From JBPRGG01 sp051418075 (GTDB lineage Bacteria; Bacteroidota; Bacteroidia; Cytophagales; Cyclobacteriaceae), in contig JBPRGG010000140.1 in NCBI GenBank assembly GCA_051418075.1, positions 1 to 50,072 on the forward strand: a stretch of 50,072 bases of DNA, written 5' to 3'. Positions 18,157 to 26,573 of the stretch are shown here, one piece after another. The stretch's first letter is position 1; each line of letters opens with the position of its first letter. The notes beneath the pieces were generated by a model. That model was not told the origin of the DNA. It searched no databases and saw nothing but the letters and a program-made list of their open reading frames with translations. The translations under genes were made by a program, and so were the position numbers.

Positions 18157-19062
18157 TTGGAACAACCTATCCTCAAAATCGCAGATCTACACAAAAACTT
18201 TGGTAAAGTGAAGGCGGTACAAGGTCTTTCCCTGGAGATTCACCAAGGGAATATATTTGGTTTGCTGGGGCCTAATGGCAGCGGTAAAACCACTACTCTG
18301 GGCATTATCCTGGGCGTAACCAATAAATCTTCCGGTTCCTTTTACTGGTTTGGAAAGCCTGGAAGCAAAAATATCAGAAAAAGGATTGGCGCTATTCTGG
18401 AATCTCCAGCCTTCTATCCTTATCTCTCCGCGGTAGAAAACCTTAAGATCATTGCCCGGATCAAACAGGTGGGCTATGAAAGAATTGATCAGGTACTGCA
18501 GGAAGTATATCTTTTTGACAGGAAAAACGATCCTTTTCGAACCTATTCTTTGGGTATGAAGCAACGACTGGCTATCGGGGCTGCCTTATTACCGGATCCG
18601 GATATTATGATCCTGGATGAACCTACCAATGGGTTGGATCCCCAGGGAATTAAAGAGATCAGAGATCTGATCATAAAAATAGGAGAGAATGGAAAAACTA
18701 TTGTGCTGGCCAGCCATCTGTTAGCGGAGGTGCAAAAAGTTTGTACCCACTTTGCCGTATTGAACAAAGGCCGGAAAATGTACCAGGGCAGTGTTGCCCA
18801 GGCTTTAGGCGGAAAAGAAGTGGTGGAAGTATCAGCGCCCTCACAATATCCACTTAAATCTGTTTTACAGGAAAATGGAATAGTGACAAACCTTGAACAG
18901 GAAAAGGACCTGCTGCTAGTAACCTTAAGAGAGGATAAAACGGCTTTTGATTTGAATCATTACCTCAGCCAAAAAGGTATTGTGGTATCTCACCTGGCCA
19001 AACGTACCAAAAGCCTGGAAGCTCAATTTTTAGAAATCTTGTCTCAATCTGAACATGCTTAG
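18157..19062 (+). CDS. ABC transporter ATP-binding protein (BcrA/NatA-like)
   Basis: This 301-residue protein powers an ABC-2 type exporter. Its TTG start at 18157 follows the previous stop by one base, and no ATG is available without losing the first strand. Walker A is GPNGSGKT (about 38-45). The Q-loop region is followed by a signature motif written YSLGMKQRLAIGAALL, a common variant of LSGGQ in bacitracin-type and Na+ exporters. Walker B is DIMILDEPTNGLDP, and the switch histidine sits in VLASHLLAEVQ. Residues after about 220 are the regulatory tail typical of these subunits. The gene overlaps the permease by 8 bases, so the pair forms one exporter. Its presence directly after two DUF4252 genes suggests envelope stress control of export. 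The substrate is unknown. Confidence 0.92.
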   Translation: MEQPILKIADLHKNFGKVKAVQGLSLEIHQGNIFGLLGPNGSGKTTTLGIILGVTNKSSGSFYWFGKPGSKNIRKRIGAILESPAFYPYLSAVENLKIIARIKQVGYERIDQVLQEVYLFDRKNDPFRTYSLGMKQRLAIGAALLPDPDIMILDEPTNGLDPQGIKEIRDLIIKIGENGKTIVLASHLLAEVQKVCTHFAVLNKGRKMYQGSVAQALGGKEVVEVSAPSQYPLKSVLQENGIVTNLEQEKDLLLVTLREDKTAFDLNHYLSQKGIVVSHLAKRTKSLEAQFLEILSQSEHA

Positions 19063-19876
19063 ATTAATTCACATAGAATGGTTAAAGGTAAGGCACTACC
19101 GTGCTTTTTGGGTGCTTTTCCTGCTTTACCTTGTTGTAATTGTTGCCCTTTCGGCCGGAGGAGGGGCATTTCTGAAATTCATTGAAAATCAGGGCGCTAA
19201 TTTCCGTGGTTTTTCACCTACCATGATTCCGATTTATGCTTTTCCGGATGTCTGGCAGAACCTTACCTATTTTGGGACCTTCTTTAAGGTGTTCTTTGGC
19301 TTTATCGTTGTGATCACCATTGCCAATGAATACAGTTACCGAACCTTGCGGCAGAATATCATTGACGGTATGAGCCGGGCCGATTTTATCAAGTCCAAAC
19401 TGGGTTTCATTTTCATATTATGTCTGGTGAATGTATTGGTGGTGGGATTAACCGGATTGATCCTGGGCTTTATTTTTTCCCCGGTAAAGGACCCTAAATT
19501 CATTTTTCAATCTATAGAGTTTTTAGCAGTTTATTTACTGGACCTGTTTATATTTTCCTGCTTTGCTTTCCTGGTGGGATTGTTGTTAAAACGATCGGCC
19601 ATAGCCATTATGCTGCTTTCGCTTTATGTTTTATTTATTGAGCCCTTTATAGTGATCAACCTGGAAAATATACCTGTTTTGCCGGCTTTTTATAAGAAAA
19701 TCACGCCATTTTTTCCGGTTGAAGCACTGAATAATTTAATACAGAATCCATTTCCCAGGTATATGTTCAGGGAAATCCAGAATTATGTAGGGGGAGTAGA
19801 ATTGGCCATCGCTCTGGCTTACCTGATGATTTATTTGCTGTTGATCAGATGGTTGATCAATAAAAGAGACCTTTAA
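19055..19876 (+). CDS. ABC-2 type exporter permease
   Basis: The 273-residue membrane protein has about six hydrophobic segments: around residues 17-36 (ALWVLFLLYLVVIVAL-like), 82-96, 120-147, 163-188, 188-211 and a last one near 250-265. It also carries the short soluble motif ITIANEYSYRTLRQNIIDGMSRADFIKSK, which is typical of ABC-2 permeases of the NatB/BcrB kind. It forms the channel for the ATP-binding protein whose gene it overlaps by 8 bases. Two of each subunit probably assemble in the inner membrane. What is exported cannot be read from sequence. It is the last gene of the DUF4252-ABC run; the next gene is 150 bases further on. Confidence 0.9.
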   Translation: MLRLIHIEWLKVRHYRAFWVLFLLYLVVIVALSAGGGAFLKFIENQGANFRGFSPTMIPIYAFPDVWQNLTYFGTFFKVFFGFIVVITIANEYSYRTLRQNIIDGMSRADFIKSKLGFIFILCLVNVLVVGLTGLILGFIFSPVKDPKFIFQSIEFLAVYLLDLFIFSCFAFLVGLLLKRSAIAIMLLSLYVLFIEPFIVINLENIPVLPAFYKKITPFFPVEALNNLIQNPFPRYMFREIQNYVGGVELAIALAYLMIYLLLIRWLINKRDL

Positions 19877-20029
19877 GTATTCCTGTTATAGTTAATTCAA
19901 AAGTGAAATAATTGATTAGCCCAAATAACTTATTAAATCAAAAGTCCTGACCTAGCTTCTGGATTATTGATTATATTTACTATTTAAATGTTTTGACTAA
20001 ACCATTAACTGGTTATATTTTAAGTACTT

Positions 20030-20812
20030 ATGATTAAAAAAAACCAGGCTGGGCTGCCTCTTTTCAATTTTGCATCATTTTCCAGGTTTTCGAAAGTTGA
20101 CCATTTTGTCACATCCCGTTCCGGAGGTATGAGTGAAAATAGCACCCTGAATTTAAGTCTGAATACTGAAGAACCCCTGGAAAATGCACTGGGAAACAGG
20201 AAAATATTAGCCGAAGCACTGGGGATCAACCCTTCCCAACTATTGTTTCCCAAGCAATGCCACACCAGCCAGGTAAAAATAATTCAATCGGCCACCCCGT
20301 TGCCAGATCTGGATCAAACAGATGCTCTGGTGACCAATGTTCCCGGTTTGTACCTGAGCGTATTGGTAGCGGACTGTGTACCCATATTATTGTATGATCC
20401 GGTAAATGAAGTGATTGGGGCGGTTCATTCCGGTTGGCGAGGTACAGCAGGTAAAATTTTATCCAGCACAATTAAAGCCATGCAGGAAGTATACGATTCA
20501 CTTCCTGAAAACATAATTGCGGGCATTGGACCTTCCATATCTGCGGGAGTATATGAAGTAGGAACTGAAGTGATACAGGCATTTCAACAGGCTTTTCCTG
20601 ACAACAGCTTCACCAGGCCTGTCAGAAATAAACCCGGTCATGCTTTCTGTAATTTATGGCAGGCCAATCGCTGGCAATTGATTCAGTCTGGCGTTCCTGA
20701 TTCTCAAATTGAAATAGGTGGATTGTGTACATACACTTCCAATGAACTGTTTTTTTCCGCCCGAAAGGGTGATTGGGGAAGATTTGCTGCCGGTATTATG
20801 ATCAACAGCTGA
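20030..20812 (+). CDS. pgeF: Peptidoglycan editing factor PgeF (YfiH, laccase-fold)
   Basis: The 260-residue protein is a laccase-domain (DUF152) enzyme. E. coli PgeF removes L-Ser misincorporated in place of L-Ala during peptidoglycan precursor synthesis, and relatives also act on purine nucleosides. The zinc or copper site is clear: H78 in KQCHTSQV, C116 in VADCVPILLYDP, and H133 in AVHSGWRGTAGKI. The second conserved block is IGPSISAGVYEVG. The end, LCTYTSNELFFSARKGDWGRFAAGIM, is the normal C-terminus of the family. The length and the ATG start are normal, and no signal peptide is present. It is a single gene with no operon partner in the window. Confidence 0.94.
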   Translation: MIKKNQAGLPLFNFASFSRFSKVDHFVTSRSGGMSENSTLNLSLNTEEPLENALGNRKILAEALGINPSQLLFPKQCHTSQVKIIQSATPLPDLDQTDALVTNVPGLYLSVLVADCVPILLYDPVNEVIGAVHSGWRGTAGKILSSTIKAMQEVYDSLPENIIAGIGPSISAGVYEVGTEVIQAFQQAFPDNSFTRPVRNKPGHAFCNLWQANRWQLIQSGVPDSQIEIGGLCTYTSNELFFSARKGDWGRFAAGIMINS

Positions 20813-21162
20813 TGTTACAACATTGTAAATTATTTGAATGCTTTATTTCTGAAATAGACGATGGCTTCCGGTAATTTTTCTCCTTTAAAACGTTTTATTA
20901 AGAGCCGCAGAAAAAAATAATAATTTGTTTAGCAGGTCGTTTCCTTTGAATTGTAAGCCAGAATAACAATTTAGAGTTAACATTCAATAATCAGTTTTGT
21001 CACAATCCCAAAATCTTCTTGCAGGGTGATTCGGAATTCTAACACAGCATATAATGTTCACGCCCTTTATGATTATGTTATTTAAATCGGAATGTTTTGT
21101 AGTGCTGACTGTTTTTTATTTAATTTTGAGGACACATTGAACCGCATTTAAATAAAAAGTTG
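20813..21162. other. Intergenic stretch before the MarR gene
   Basis: There is no gene here. A clear promoter for the MarR gene lies at the right end (21096-21128). The rest is AT-rich sequence in which I see nothing else of note. Confidence 0.5.
21096..21128 (+). promoter_or_regulatory. Bacteroidota-type promoter of the MarR gene
   Basis: TTTG at 21096-21099 and TAATTTTG at 21121-21128 fit the phylum's -33 (TTTG) and -7 (TAnnTTTG) elements, with a 21-base spacer. Transcription would start at about 21135, some 28 bases before the ATG at 21163. Confidence 0.55.
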
Positions 21163-21612
21163 ATGAAATTAGAAAAGGAAATAAAGTCGAAAGATATTGA
21201 AAACATCAGGGTAAAAGCGTTGCTTGAAATATTATTTACTGCCTCCTTTATCAATAATAAACATTCAAAATTTCTACAGCCATTTAAGATCTCGCCACAG
21301 CAATATAATATTCTACGGATTTTACGAGGATCCTTTCCTGAAAAAATCAACATTCAAACCATCAAAGAAAGAATGCTGGAGAAAACGCCGAACACCACCC
21401 GGATGATCGATAAACTGTATGACAATCAATATGTAGAAAGAGAAAGAAGTGAGGAAGACCGCCGGATGGTATTTGTCAGAATTTCCCCAAAAGGGCTCCA
21501 CATCATGTCTGAGATAGATAAAATTCACCCGGAATACCTCAAATTTACCTACAAGTGGTCTGATCAGGATGCCTTCCTGGTTTCAGACTTAATGGAAAAA
21601 CTTCGCGAATAA
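21163..21612 (+). CDS. MarR-family transcriptional regulator
   Basis: The 149-residue protein is a winged-helix repressor or activator of the MarR family. I take the ATG at 21163 rather than the TTG three bases earlier. A helical start is followed by FKISPQQYNILRILRGSFP (helix before the HTH). The recognition region is INIQTIKERMLEKTPNTTRMIDKLYDNQYVER, and the wing is ERSEEDRRMVFVRISPKGLHIMSEID (RxxxxxDRR-x-x-x-V-x-x-T/S-x-x-G). The C-terminal helix mediates dimerisation. The gene is followed by a YceI/outer-membrane-barrel cluster with a 26-bp perfect palindrome at its promoter, the natural candidate operator for this regulator. Confidence 0.93.
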   Translation: MKLEKEIKSKDIENIRVKALLEILFTASFINNKHSKFLQPFKISPQQYNILRILRGSFPEKINIQTIKERMLEKTPNTTRMIDKLYDNQYVERERSEEDRRMVFVRISPKGLHIMSEIDKIHPEYLKFTYKWSDQDAFLVSDLMEKLRE

Positions 21613-21698
21613 TTGTCTAAACAATTTCCTGGTATATCTTTTGTTAGATAAAGAATGATTTCCTGCCTGAATGGTCAGGACGGAGTAAAAAATCATTA

Positions 21699-21724
21699 GC
21701 ATTTATGATATATATCATAAATGC
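21699..21724. promoter_or_regulatory. Perfect 26-bp palindrome, probable MarR operator
   Basis: GCATTTATGATA and its exact reverse complement, centred on TATATA, run from 21699 to 21724 with no mismatch. It lies 87 bases after the MarR stop and 115 bases before the first YceI gene. It covers the place of the -33 element of the promoter at 21741-21748. There is no T-run after it, so it is not a terminator. A 2-fold symmetric dimer site of this length suits a MarR dimer. Confidence 0.6.
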
Positions 21725-21740
21725 AAGTAGTAAGTTTTCA

Positions 21741-21748
21741 TATATTTG
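21741..21748 (+). promoter_or_regulatory. -7 promoter element of the first YceI gene
   Basis: TATATTTG matches the TAnnTTTG -7 consensus. No separate TTG -33 was found at the expected distance; the palindrome occupies that place. The predicted transcript would start near 21755, with an 84-base leader. Confidence 0.45.
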
Positions 21749-21838
21749 ACATGGTAAATAAATACATGGTTTATAATAACATGATTATTTATGATGAGGT
21801 AAATAAAATAAATCAAAAACATCAAAATACATTTAGCA

Positions 21839-22393
21839 ATGAACAAACTAAGTATAATCACTATAATCCTGTTTTTATTGGTCCGGTTTGGTTGGGCTCA
21901 GGATACTTATCATTTAACCAAAGAATCAAAAGTTGTTGTCAAAGGAACTTCTACCATACACGATTGGGAGGTGCATGCTGAAGAGATGCGAAGTTCTGCC
22001 ACATTCGAAATGGATAACAATGCAGTAGAACGTATTACAATGATGGAATTAAGCATTCCGGTAGAGTCACTCTCCAGTGGAAAACGGGGCATGGATAAAA
22101 ATATGTATGAAGCACTCAAATCAGAGAAATTCCCCAATATTTTATTTGAATTTAAAGGGGTAAAATCTGCTTCAGCTAATGAATTAAGGGTAGTAGGAGA
22201 TTTGACTATTGCCGGAAATACCAGGGAAGTAGAATTGACTGGGAATTACAATGTTCAAAATGGCAAAATAGCCATCAAAGGAAGTACTACTTTTCCAATG
22301 ACTCGATTTAAGGTGGATCCTCCAACCGCTATGTTGGGAACCATCAAAACCGGCGATGAAGTGACCATAGAATATCATTTAACTTATAATTAA
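21839..22393 (+). CDS. YceI family periplasmic protein
   Basis: The 184-residue product has a signal peptide (about 1-20, ending FGWAQ) and a lipocalin-like YceI domain that binds isoprenoid-type lipids. Landmarks are LTKESKVVVKGTSTIHDWEVHA (strands 1-2), KRGMDKNMYEALKSEKFPNILFEF (the family's helix), LTIAGNTREVELTG, and the end KVDPPTAMLGTIKTGDEVTIEYHL. YceI proteins in other bacteria respond to pH or oxidative stress, or carry polyisoprenoids to respiratory or surface components. It lies 36 bases before an outer-membrane barrel gene and shares its promoter region with a MarR operator-like palindrome. Confidence 0.93.
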   Translation: MNKLSIITIILFLLVRFGWAQDTYHLTKESKVVVKGTSTIHDWEVHAEEMRSSATFEMDNNAVERITMMELSIPVESLSSGKRGMDKNMYEALKSEKFPNILFEFKGVKSASANELRVVGDLTIAGNTREVELTGNYNVQNGKIAIKGSTTFPMTRFKVDPPTAMLGTIKTGDEVTIEYHLTYN

Positions 22394-22429
22394 TTTTTCT
22401 TCATTTTATAAACTGTAAATCCAATCATC

Positions 22430-23692
22430 ATGAAAACAATCAAATATTTATTGCTCTTTGTTCTTATTCTTGGGCCTTTAGCTATGTATGCCCAAAGAAC
22501 ACCTATACAATTCTGGCGCCCCAATAATTATCAGGGAGTAAACGTTTTCGAAGATCCGAAAGTGGATAGTGTGGAGTTTGATGGTGTTGCCGTAAGAGTA
22601 GGAGGAGATTTTGCTATTCAGTTTCAGTCTTTAAACCAGGAAAATGCCGATAACGGATTGGTTGAATTAGGTTCTAATTTCAATTTACCTACTGCCAACC
22701 TAAACCTGGATGTTCAATTATACGATGGTTTGCGTATGCACCTGCGTACCTATCTTTCTTCCCGGAACCATGCAGAAGCCTGGGTAAAAGGTGGGCATAT
22801 GGCTATTGACAAACTTGACTTTATAAGTGAGGGATTTGCAGAGGAAATCATGAAGGTCCTACGCTTCCGTATTGGTCTGGATGAGATTAACTATGGAGAT
22901 GCCCATTTCCGCAGAAGTGATAATGCCCGGGTGATCTTCAACCCCTTTGTGGGCAACTATCTGATGGATGCTTTTACTACCGAAGCTTTCGGGGAGGTTA
23001 CTGTACTTACACCAGGTGGATTCATCGGGATGCTGGGAGTTTCTAACGGTAAATTGAATCAAAGTGTAGCTGTGAATCCTGACACAGATAATGGCACGTC
23101 TTTTTATGGTAAATTAGGATATGATCAGCGTTTCCAGGATGATTTCAGGTTCCGGATAACCGGTTCCTGGTACATCAATAATGGAACCTCCACAGGGTTT
23201 TACCTTTATGGAGGCGACCGGGCTGGTTCCAGGTATTACAGCGTAATGCATACCATTAATCCGGATGACCGGGACAGCAATTTTGCCGGCAGGATTAACC
23301 CAAGATTTGCCAAATTAACCTCCTTTCAAATAAATCCGTTTTTAGAGATAGGTGGGTTAGAATTCTTTGGTGTATTTGAAGTGGCTTCTGATGGGGATGA
23401 CGCTACAGGTGGTTCCTATACTCAATTAGCCGGTGACCTGATTTACCGTTTTGGTAGCTGGGAACAGTTTTACCTGGGATTGCGCTATAATTCAGTATCA
23501 GGAGAGCCTTCTGAAGGAGCTACTACTCAGAATATCAATCGCTTTAACCTAGGTGGCGGATGGTTTATGACCAGGAATGTATTGGCCAAGATCGAATATG
23601 TATCGCAAAACTATACAGATGGTTTTGATGGTCAAATATTTGAGGATGCCAGCTTCAATGGAATTATGCTGGAAGCAGCTATTAGCTTTTAA
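22430..23692 (+). CDS. Outer-membrane beta-barrel, porin-like
   Basis: The 420-residue protein has a signal peptide ending at MYAQ. After it comes a series of amphipathic strands rich in aromatics and glycine, for example FYGKLGYDQRF, FRFRITGSWYIN and FYLGLRYNSVSG. The C-terminus is IMLEAAISF, ending with the Phe typical of outer-membrane barrels. Aromatic girdles appear near regular turns with Asp and Asn. I cannot assign a narrow family; it resembles uncharacterised porin-like proteins of Bacteroidota. It lies 36 bases after a YceI gene on the same strand, so a role in moving a hydrophobic molecule, together with YceI, is a reasonable guess. An intrinsic terminator follows. Confidence 0.75.
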   Translation: MKTIKYLLLFVLILGPLAMYAQRTPIQFWRPNNYQGVNVFEDPKVDSVEFDGVAVRVGGDFAIQFQSLNQENADNGLVELGSNFNLPTANLNLDVQLYDGLRMHLRTYLSSRNHAEAWVKGGHMAIDKLDFISEGFAEEIMKVLRFRIGLDEINYGDAHFRRSDNARVIFNPFVGNYLMDAFTTEAFGEVTVLTPGGFIGMLGVSNGKLNQSVAVNPDTDNGTSFYGKLGYDQRFQDDFRFRITGSWYINNGTSTGFYLYGGDRAGSRYYSVMHTINPDDRDSNFAGRINPRFAKLTSFQINPFLEIGGLEFFGVFEVASDGDDATGGSYTQLAGDLIYRFGSWEQFYLGLRYNSVSGEPSEGATTQNINRFNLGGGWFMTRNVLAKIEYVSQNYTDGFDGQIFEDASFNGIMLEAAISF

Positions 23693-23727
23693 AAATAAGC
23701 TGCTTTTCATATTAATATAATCAAATG

Positions 23728-23762
23728 CACAAATGGCCGGAATACAGGTCATTTGTGTTTTT
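23728..23762 (+). terminator. Intrinsic terminator after the barrel gene
   Basis: CACAAATGGCC and GGTCATTTGTG pair over 11 positions with one G-U, around an 8-base loop, followed at once by TTTTT. It lies 35 bases after the stop at 23692 and would end the YceI-barrel transcript. Confidence 0.75.
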
Positions 23763-23827
23763 AGTAGAGAATTGGTTTAAAATAGTTAACCCTGAGATTT
23801 AACAAAACCATACTTGTAATATTTGGA

Positions 23828-24409
23828 TTGCTATTATCCTCATCTTCTTTCAGGTCCGGACCGGATTTGATTAAAAAGATGACTGTGGTGGTGGGACAGG
23901 ATAGCTATTTAACCATTTTAGGTAAAACCAATATCAATAAATTTTCCTGTGTTTACCAGGGTAATTTCCCCCAGGATACATTTCAGGTGCAACTGATTCA
24001 AATGGATGATGAAGTGAAGATTAAGGATGTTCAATTGCAGCTAAAAGTTGATAATTTTGATTGCGGCAATAAGGTCATGAACAATGATTTTCAGGAGTTG
24101 TTGAAACATCAGCAGTTTCCGCTGATTTCCATTGAAGTATTAAGGATCAAATCTTCCCTTCCGGATAAACCGGAAAAAGATGTTTATGGCATGGCTGAGG
24201 TAAAGTTCCATATAGCTGGAGAATCAAATATATATACCCTGCCGGTTTATTTAAGACAGCTAAACAGCCATGCCTTTTATGTAGGCACCCATCAGCTGGA
24301 TATTACAGATTTCAATATCACACCTCCTACCAAATTCCTGGGTATGGTAAAAGTAGACGAAGAAGTGGCCATAGAATTTGGATTAAACCTGGAAGTGTTT
24401 GATAATTAA
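23828..24409 (+). CDS. Second YceI-like periplasmic protein, unusual start
   Basis: This protein of about 193 residues has the pattern of a diverged YceI fold: VVVGQDSYLTILGKTNINKFSC, LQLKVDNFDCGNKVMNNDFQELLKHQQFPLISIEV (the family's helix), then AGESNIYTLPVYL, and an end of TPPTKFLGMVKVDEEVAIEF. The frame is open from 23786, and no ATG exists upstream of the domain. Starting at the TTG at 23828 leaves a stub of a signal (LLLSSSSF). Translating from the in-frame CTG at 23792 would give a full hydrophobic signal, LRFNKTILVIFGLLLSSSSF. Which start is used cannot be decided here. It follows the terminator of the barrel gene, so it may have its own promoter. Confidence 0.75.
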   Translation: MLLSSSSFRSGPDLIKKMTVVVGQDSYLTILGKTNINKFSCVYQGNFPQDTFQVQLIQMDDEVKIKDVQLQLKVDNFDCGNKVMNNDFQELLKHQQFPLISIEVLRIKSSLPDKPEKDVYGMAEVKFHIAGESNIYTLPVYLRQLNSHAFYVGTHQLDITDFNITPPTKFLGMVKVDEEVAIEFGLNLEVFDN

Positions 24410-24506
24410 ATTGATCCGGCCTAATTAAGATCAGAATTTATCATATATTTAAGTATCAGACAGGCATATTTACCGTTAAATAAGATAGAGCCCAGAAATA
24501 CTGCTT

Positions 24507-26405
24507 ATGGAAAGATTGTTTATAATACTTATACTTGTAGGACTAACGAATTTAAGCCATGGACAGATATTTGAATGTCTTGATTACCAGGATGCTGTAA
24601 AAGAAGGCACCCGTAGCAGAGATGGTAAACCAGGACCCAACTATTGGCAAAACCAGGCTTTTTATGATATGCAGGTAGAAGTACTTCCTGGCCAGAACCG
24701 CCTGAAGGGAATCGCCAGTATAACCTATCAAAATAATAGCCCGGATACATTATGTTCCATAACCTTCAGGTTGTATCAGAATATCTATAAAAAAGGGACC
24801 ACACGTAATATACCTGTTGCCCTGGAAGACCTGCATGATGGAATTGTCTTACAACATTTAACCATTGATGACATACATTATATTAAAGATCAGCAGGAAA
24901 AATTACCGGCCAAGCTCAACCTGGAAGGTACCAATCTGAATGTAAACATCAATAGGCATATTCTGCCGGGAGAATCAGCCGCAATCGAAGTTACATGGAG
25001 TTTTAATATTCCTGCTTTTACCCAAACCCGCCGCATGGGAAAATTTAAGGATGGCGCTTATTTCATTGGACTTTGGTATCCTCAGATTGCTGTATACGAT
25101 GATATAATTGGCTGGGATAATCAGGTATCACATTTGGGAATTCAGGATTTTTACAATGATTTTAATGATTATGAAATAGAAATCAAAACTCCTGAGAATT
25201 ACCTGGTTTGGGCAACTGGTCAGCTGCAGGATCCTGAAACCATTTACACTCCAGAGATATTATCCAGGCTGGAACAAGCCCAAAATTCTGATGAAATTAT
25301 ACAGATCATAAGCCAGGAGGATTATACCAAACCTTTGGTGAAAAGTAATGTGTGGCGTTATAAAGCAGATCATGTGACTGATTTTGCTTTTGGTATGGCC
25401 ACCAATTTCAACTGGGAGGGGTCTTCTTTGCTGGTTGGAGGAAATGAGAATAGAAGGGTGCTGCTGGATATGGTATATCATCCTGAAAATTTGGATTTTA
25501 AAGGCAAGACTGCTTTAGCCAAACAAAGTGTTACTTATTTTTCCCGGCAATTACCGGGATACCCTTTTCCATTCTCCCATGGAACCATTTTCAATGGGTT
25601 GCCCACAAATGGCATGGCAGTAGAATACCCCATGATTGCTAACATGAGCCTGTTTGAGGATGAAATATTTTTTAAAAGCATGATTGCCCATAAGTTATTC
25701 CACAACTATTTTCCTTTTTATATGGGAATCAATGAAAAAAATTGTATTTGGATGGATGAAGGATGGGCTTTTTATCTAACCAATAAATTTTTACCTGAAA
25801 ATTACCTTCCATATTCAGTAACTGAAATTTATAACAAATACGTAGGAAGGGCTAAAGATGTACCCCTGATTGCCTCTTCTAGTTATGTGATCCAGAATAA
25901 TTTACCTACACAATATTTTCTGAAACCTTTTATGGCCTATCACTTGCTTAATGTTTTACTGGGAGAACAGCAATTTAATAAAGTTTTGAAAGAATACATA
26001 GCCGTTTGGCACGGCAAACATCCTACTCCCTATGATTTTTTCTATCTGGTGGAAAATCAAATGGGCCAGGATCTGAGCTGGTTGTGGAATCCGCTGTTTT
26101 TTGAATTTGGATATCCGGATCTGGCTATTACAAAAGTAAAAGATCATCAGGTGACCATTGAAAAAAAGGGTATTGTTCCGGTACCGGTATATTGTGAAGT
26201 GATTTACAAAGACAACAGCAGGGATGTTATCCAAAAGGGCATTGATGTCTGGAAAGATAAACCCGAATTTATTGTACTGGATGCTGATCCCGGGAAATCC
26301 ATCAAAAAGGTAATCCTGGGCCAGGAGGACATACCCGATGTCAATCAGGAGAATAATATTTACCAGGTGCAGGAGTTGTATCCTCATTTTGAAAGCAGCA
26401 AGTAA
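24507..26405 (+). CDS. M1-like metallopeptidase-fold protein with degenerate HKxxH
   Basis: The 632-residue exported protein (signal about 1-19, ending LSHGQ) has the M1 aminopeptidase layout. An N-terminal beta saddle holds YDMQVEVLPGQNRLKGIASITYQNN and LYQNIYKKGTTRN. A GMAVEYPMIAN segment (residues near 373) stands for the substrate-clamp motif. The zinc site has H395 and H399, and E418 in WMDEGWAFY, with the canonical 18-residue spacing. The catalytic glutamate of HExxH, however, is lysine: H395-K-L-F-H399. The rest continues through a helical domain (FLKPFMAYHLLNVLLGEQQFNKVLKEY) to a beta C-terminus. Zinc may still bind, but peptide hydrolysis by the normal mechanism is unlikely. It may be a non-catalytic binding protein. 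Confidence 0.85.
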   Translation: MERLFIILILVGLTNLSHGQIFECLDYQDAVKEGTRSRDGKPGPNYWQNQAFYDMQVEVLPGQNRLKGIASITYQNNSPDTLCSITFRLYQNIYKKGTTRNIPVALEDLHDGIVLQHLTIDDIHYIKDQQEKLPAKLNLEGTNLNVNINRHILPGESAAIEVTWSFNIPAFTQTRRMGKFKDGAYFIGLWYPQIAVYDDIIGWDNQVSHLGIQDFYNDFNDYEIEIKTPENYLVWATGQLQDPETIYTPEILSRLEQAQNSDEIIQIISQEDYTKPLVKSNVWRYKADHVTDFAFGMATNFNWEGSSLLVGGNENRRVLLDMVYHPENLDFKGKTALAKQSVTYFSRQLPGYPFPFSHGTIFNGLPTNGMAVEYPMIANMSLFEDEIFFKSMIAHKLFHNYFPFYMGINEKNCIWMDEGWAFYLTNKFLPENYLPYSVTEIYNKYVGRAKDVPLIASSSYVIQNNLPTQYFLKPFMAYHLLNVLLGEQQFNKVLKEYIAVWHGKHPTPYDFFYLVENQMGQDLSWLWNPLFFEFGYPDLAITKVKDHQVTIEKKGIVPVPVYCEVIYKDNSRDVIQKGIDVWKDKPEFIVLDADPGKSIKKVILGQEDIPDVNQENNIYQVQELYPHFESSK

Positions 26406-26573
26406 GCTAAAGCTGCATTTTGACAGGGATTTATTTCTTCCACCTGATTATGCAGTCTTCTCAATAAACTGTCAATGTAATTATTCTGGTGAAAATTCAC
26501 TTAGCCTTTCCAACCATCACCCACATTACGGTGTCTAATAGTTAAAATCTTGTAAAACATAAAAACTAGCATC

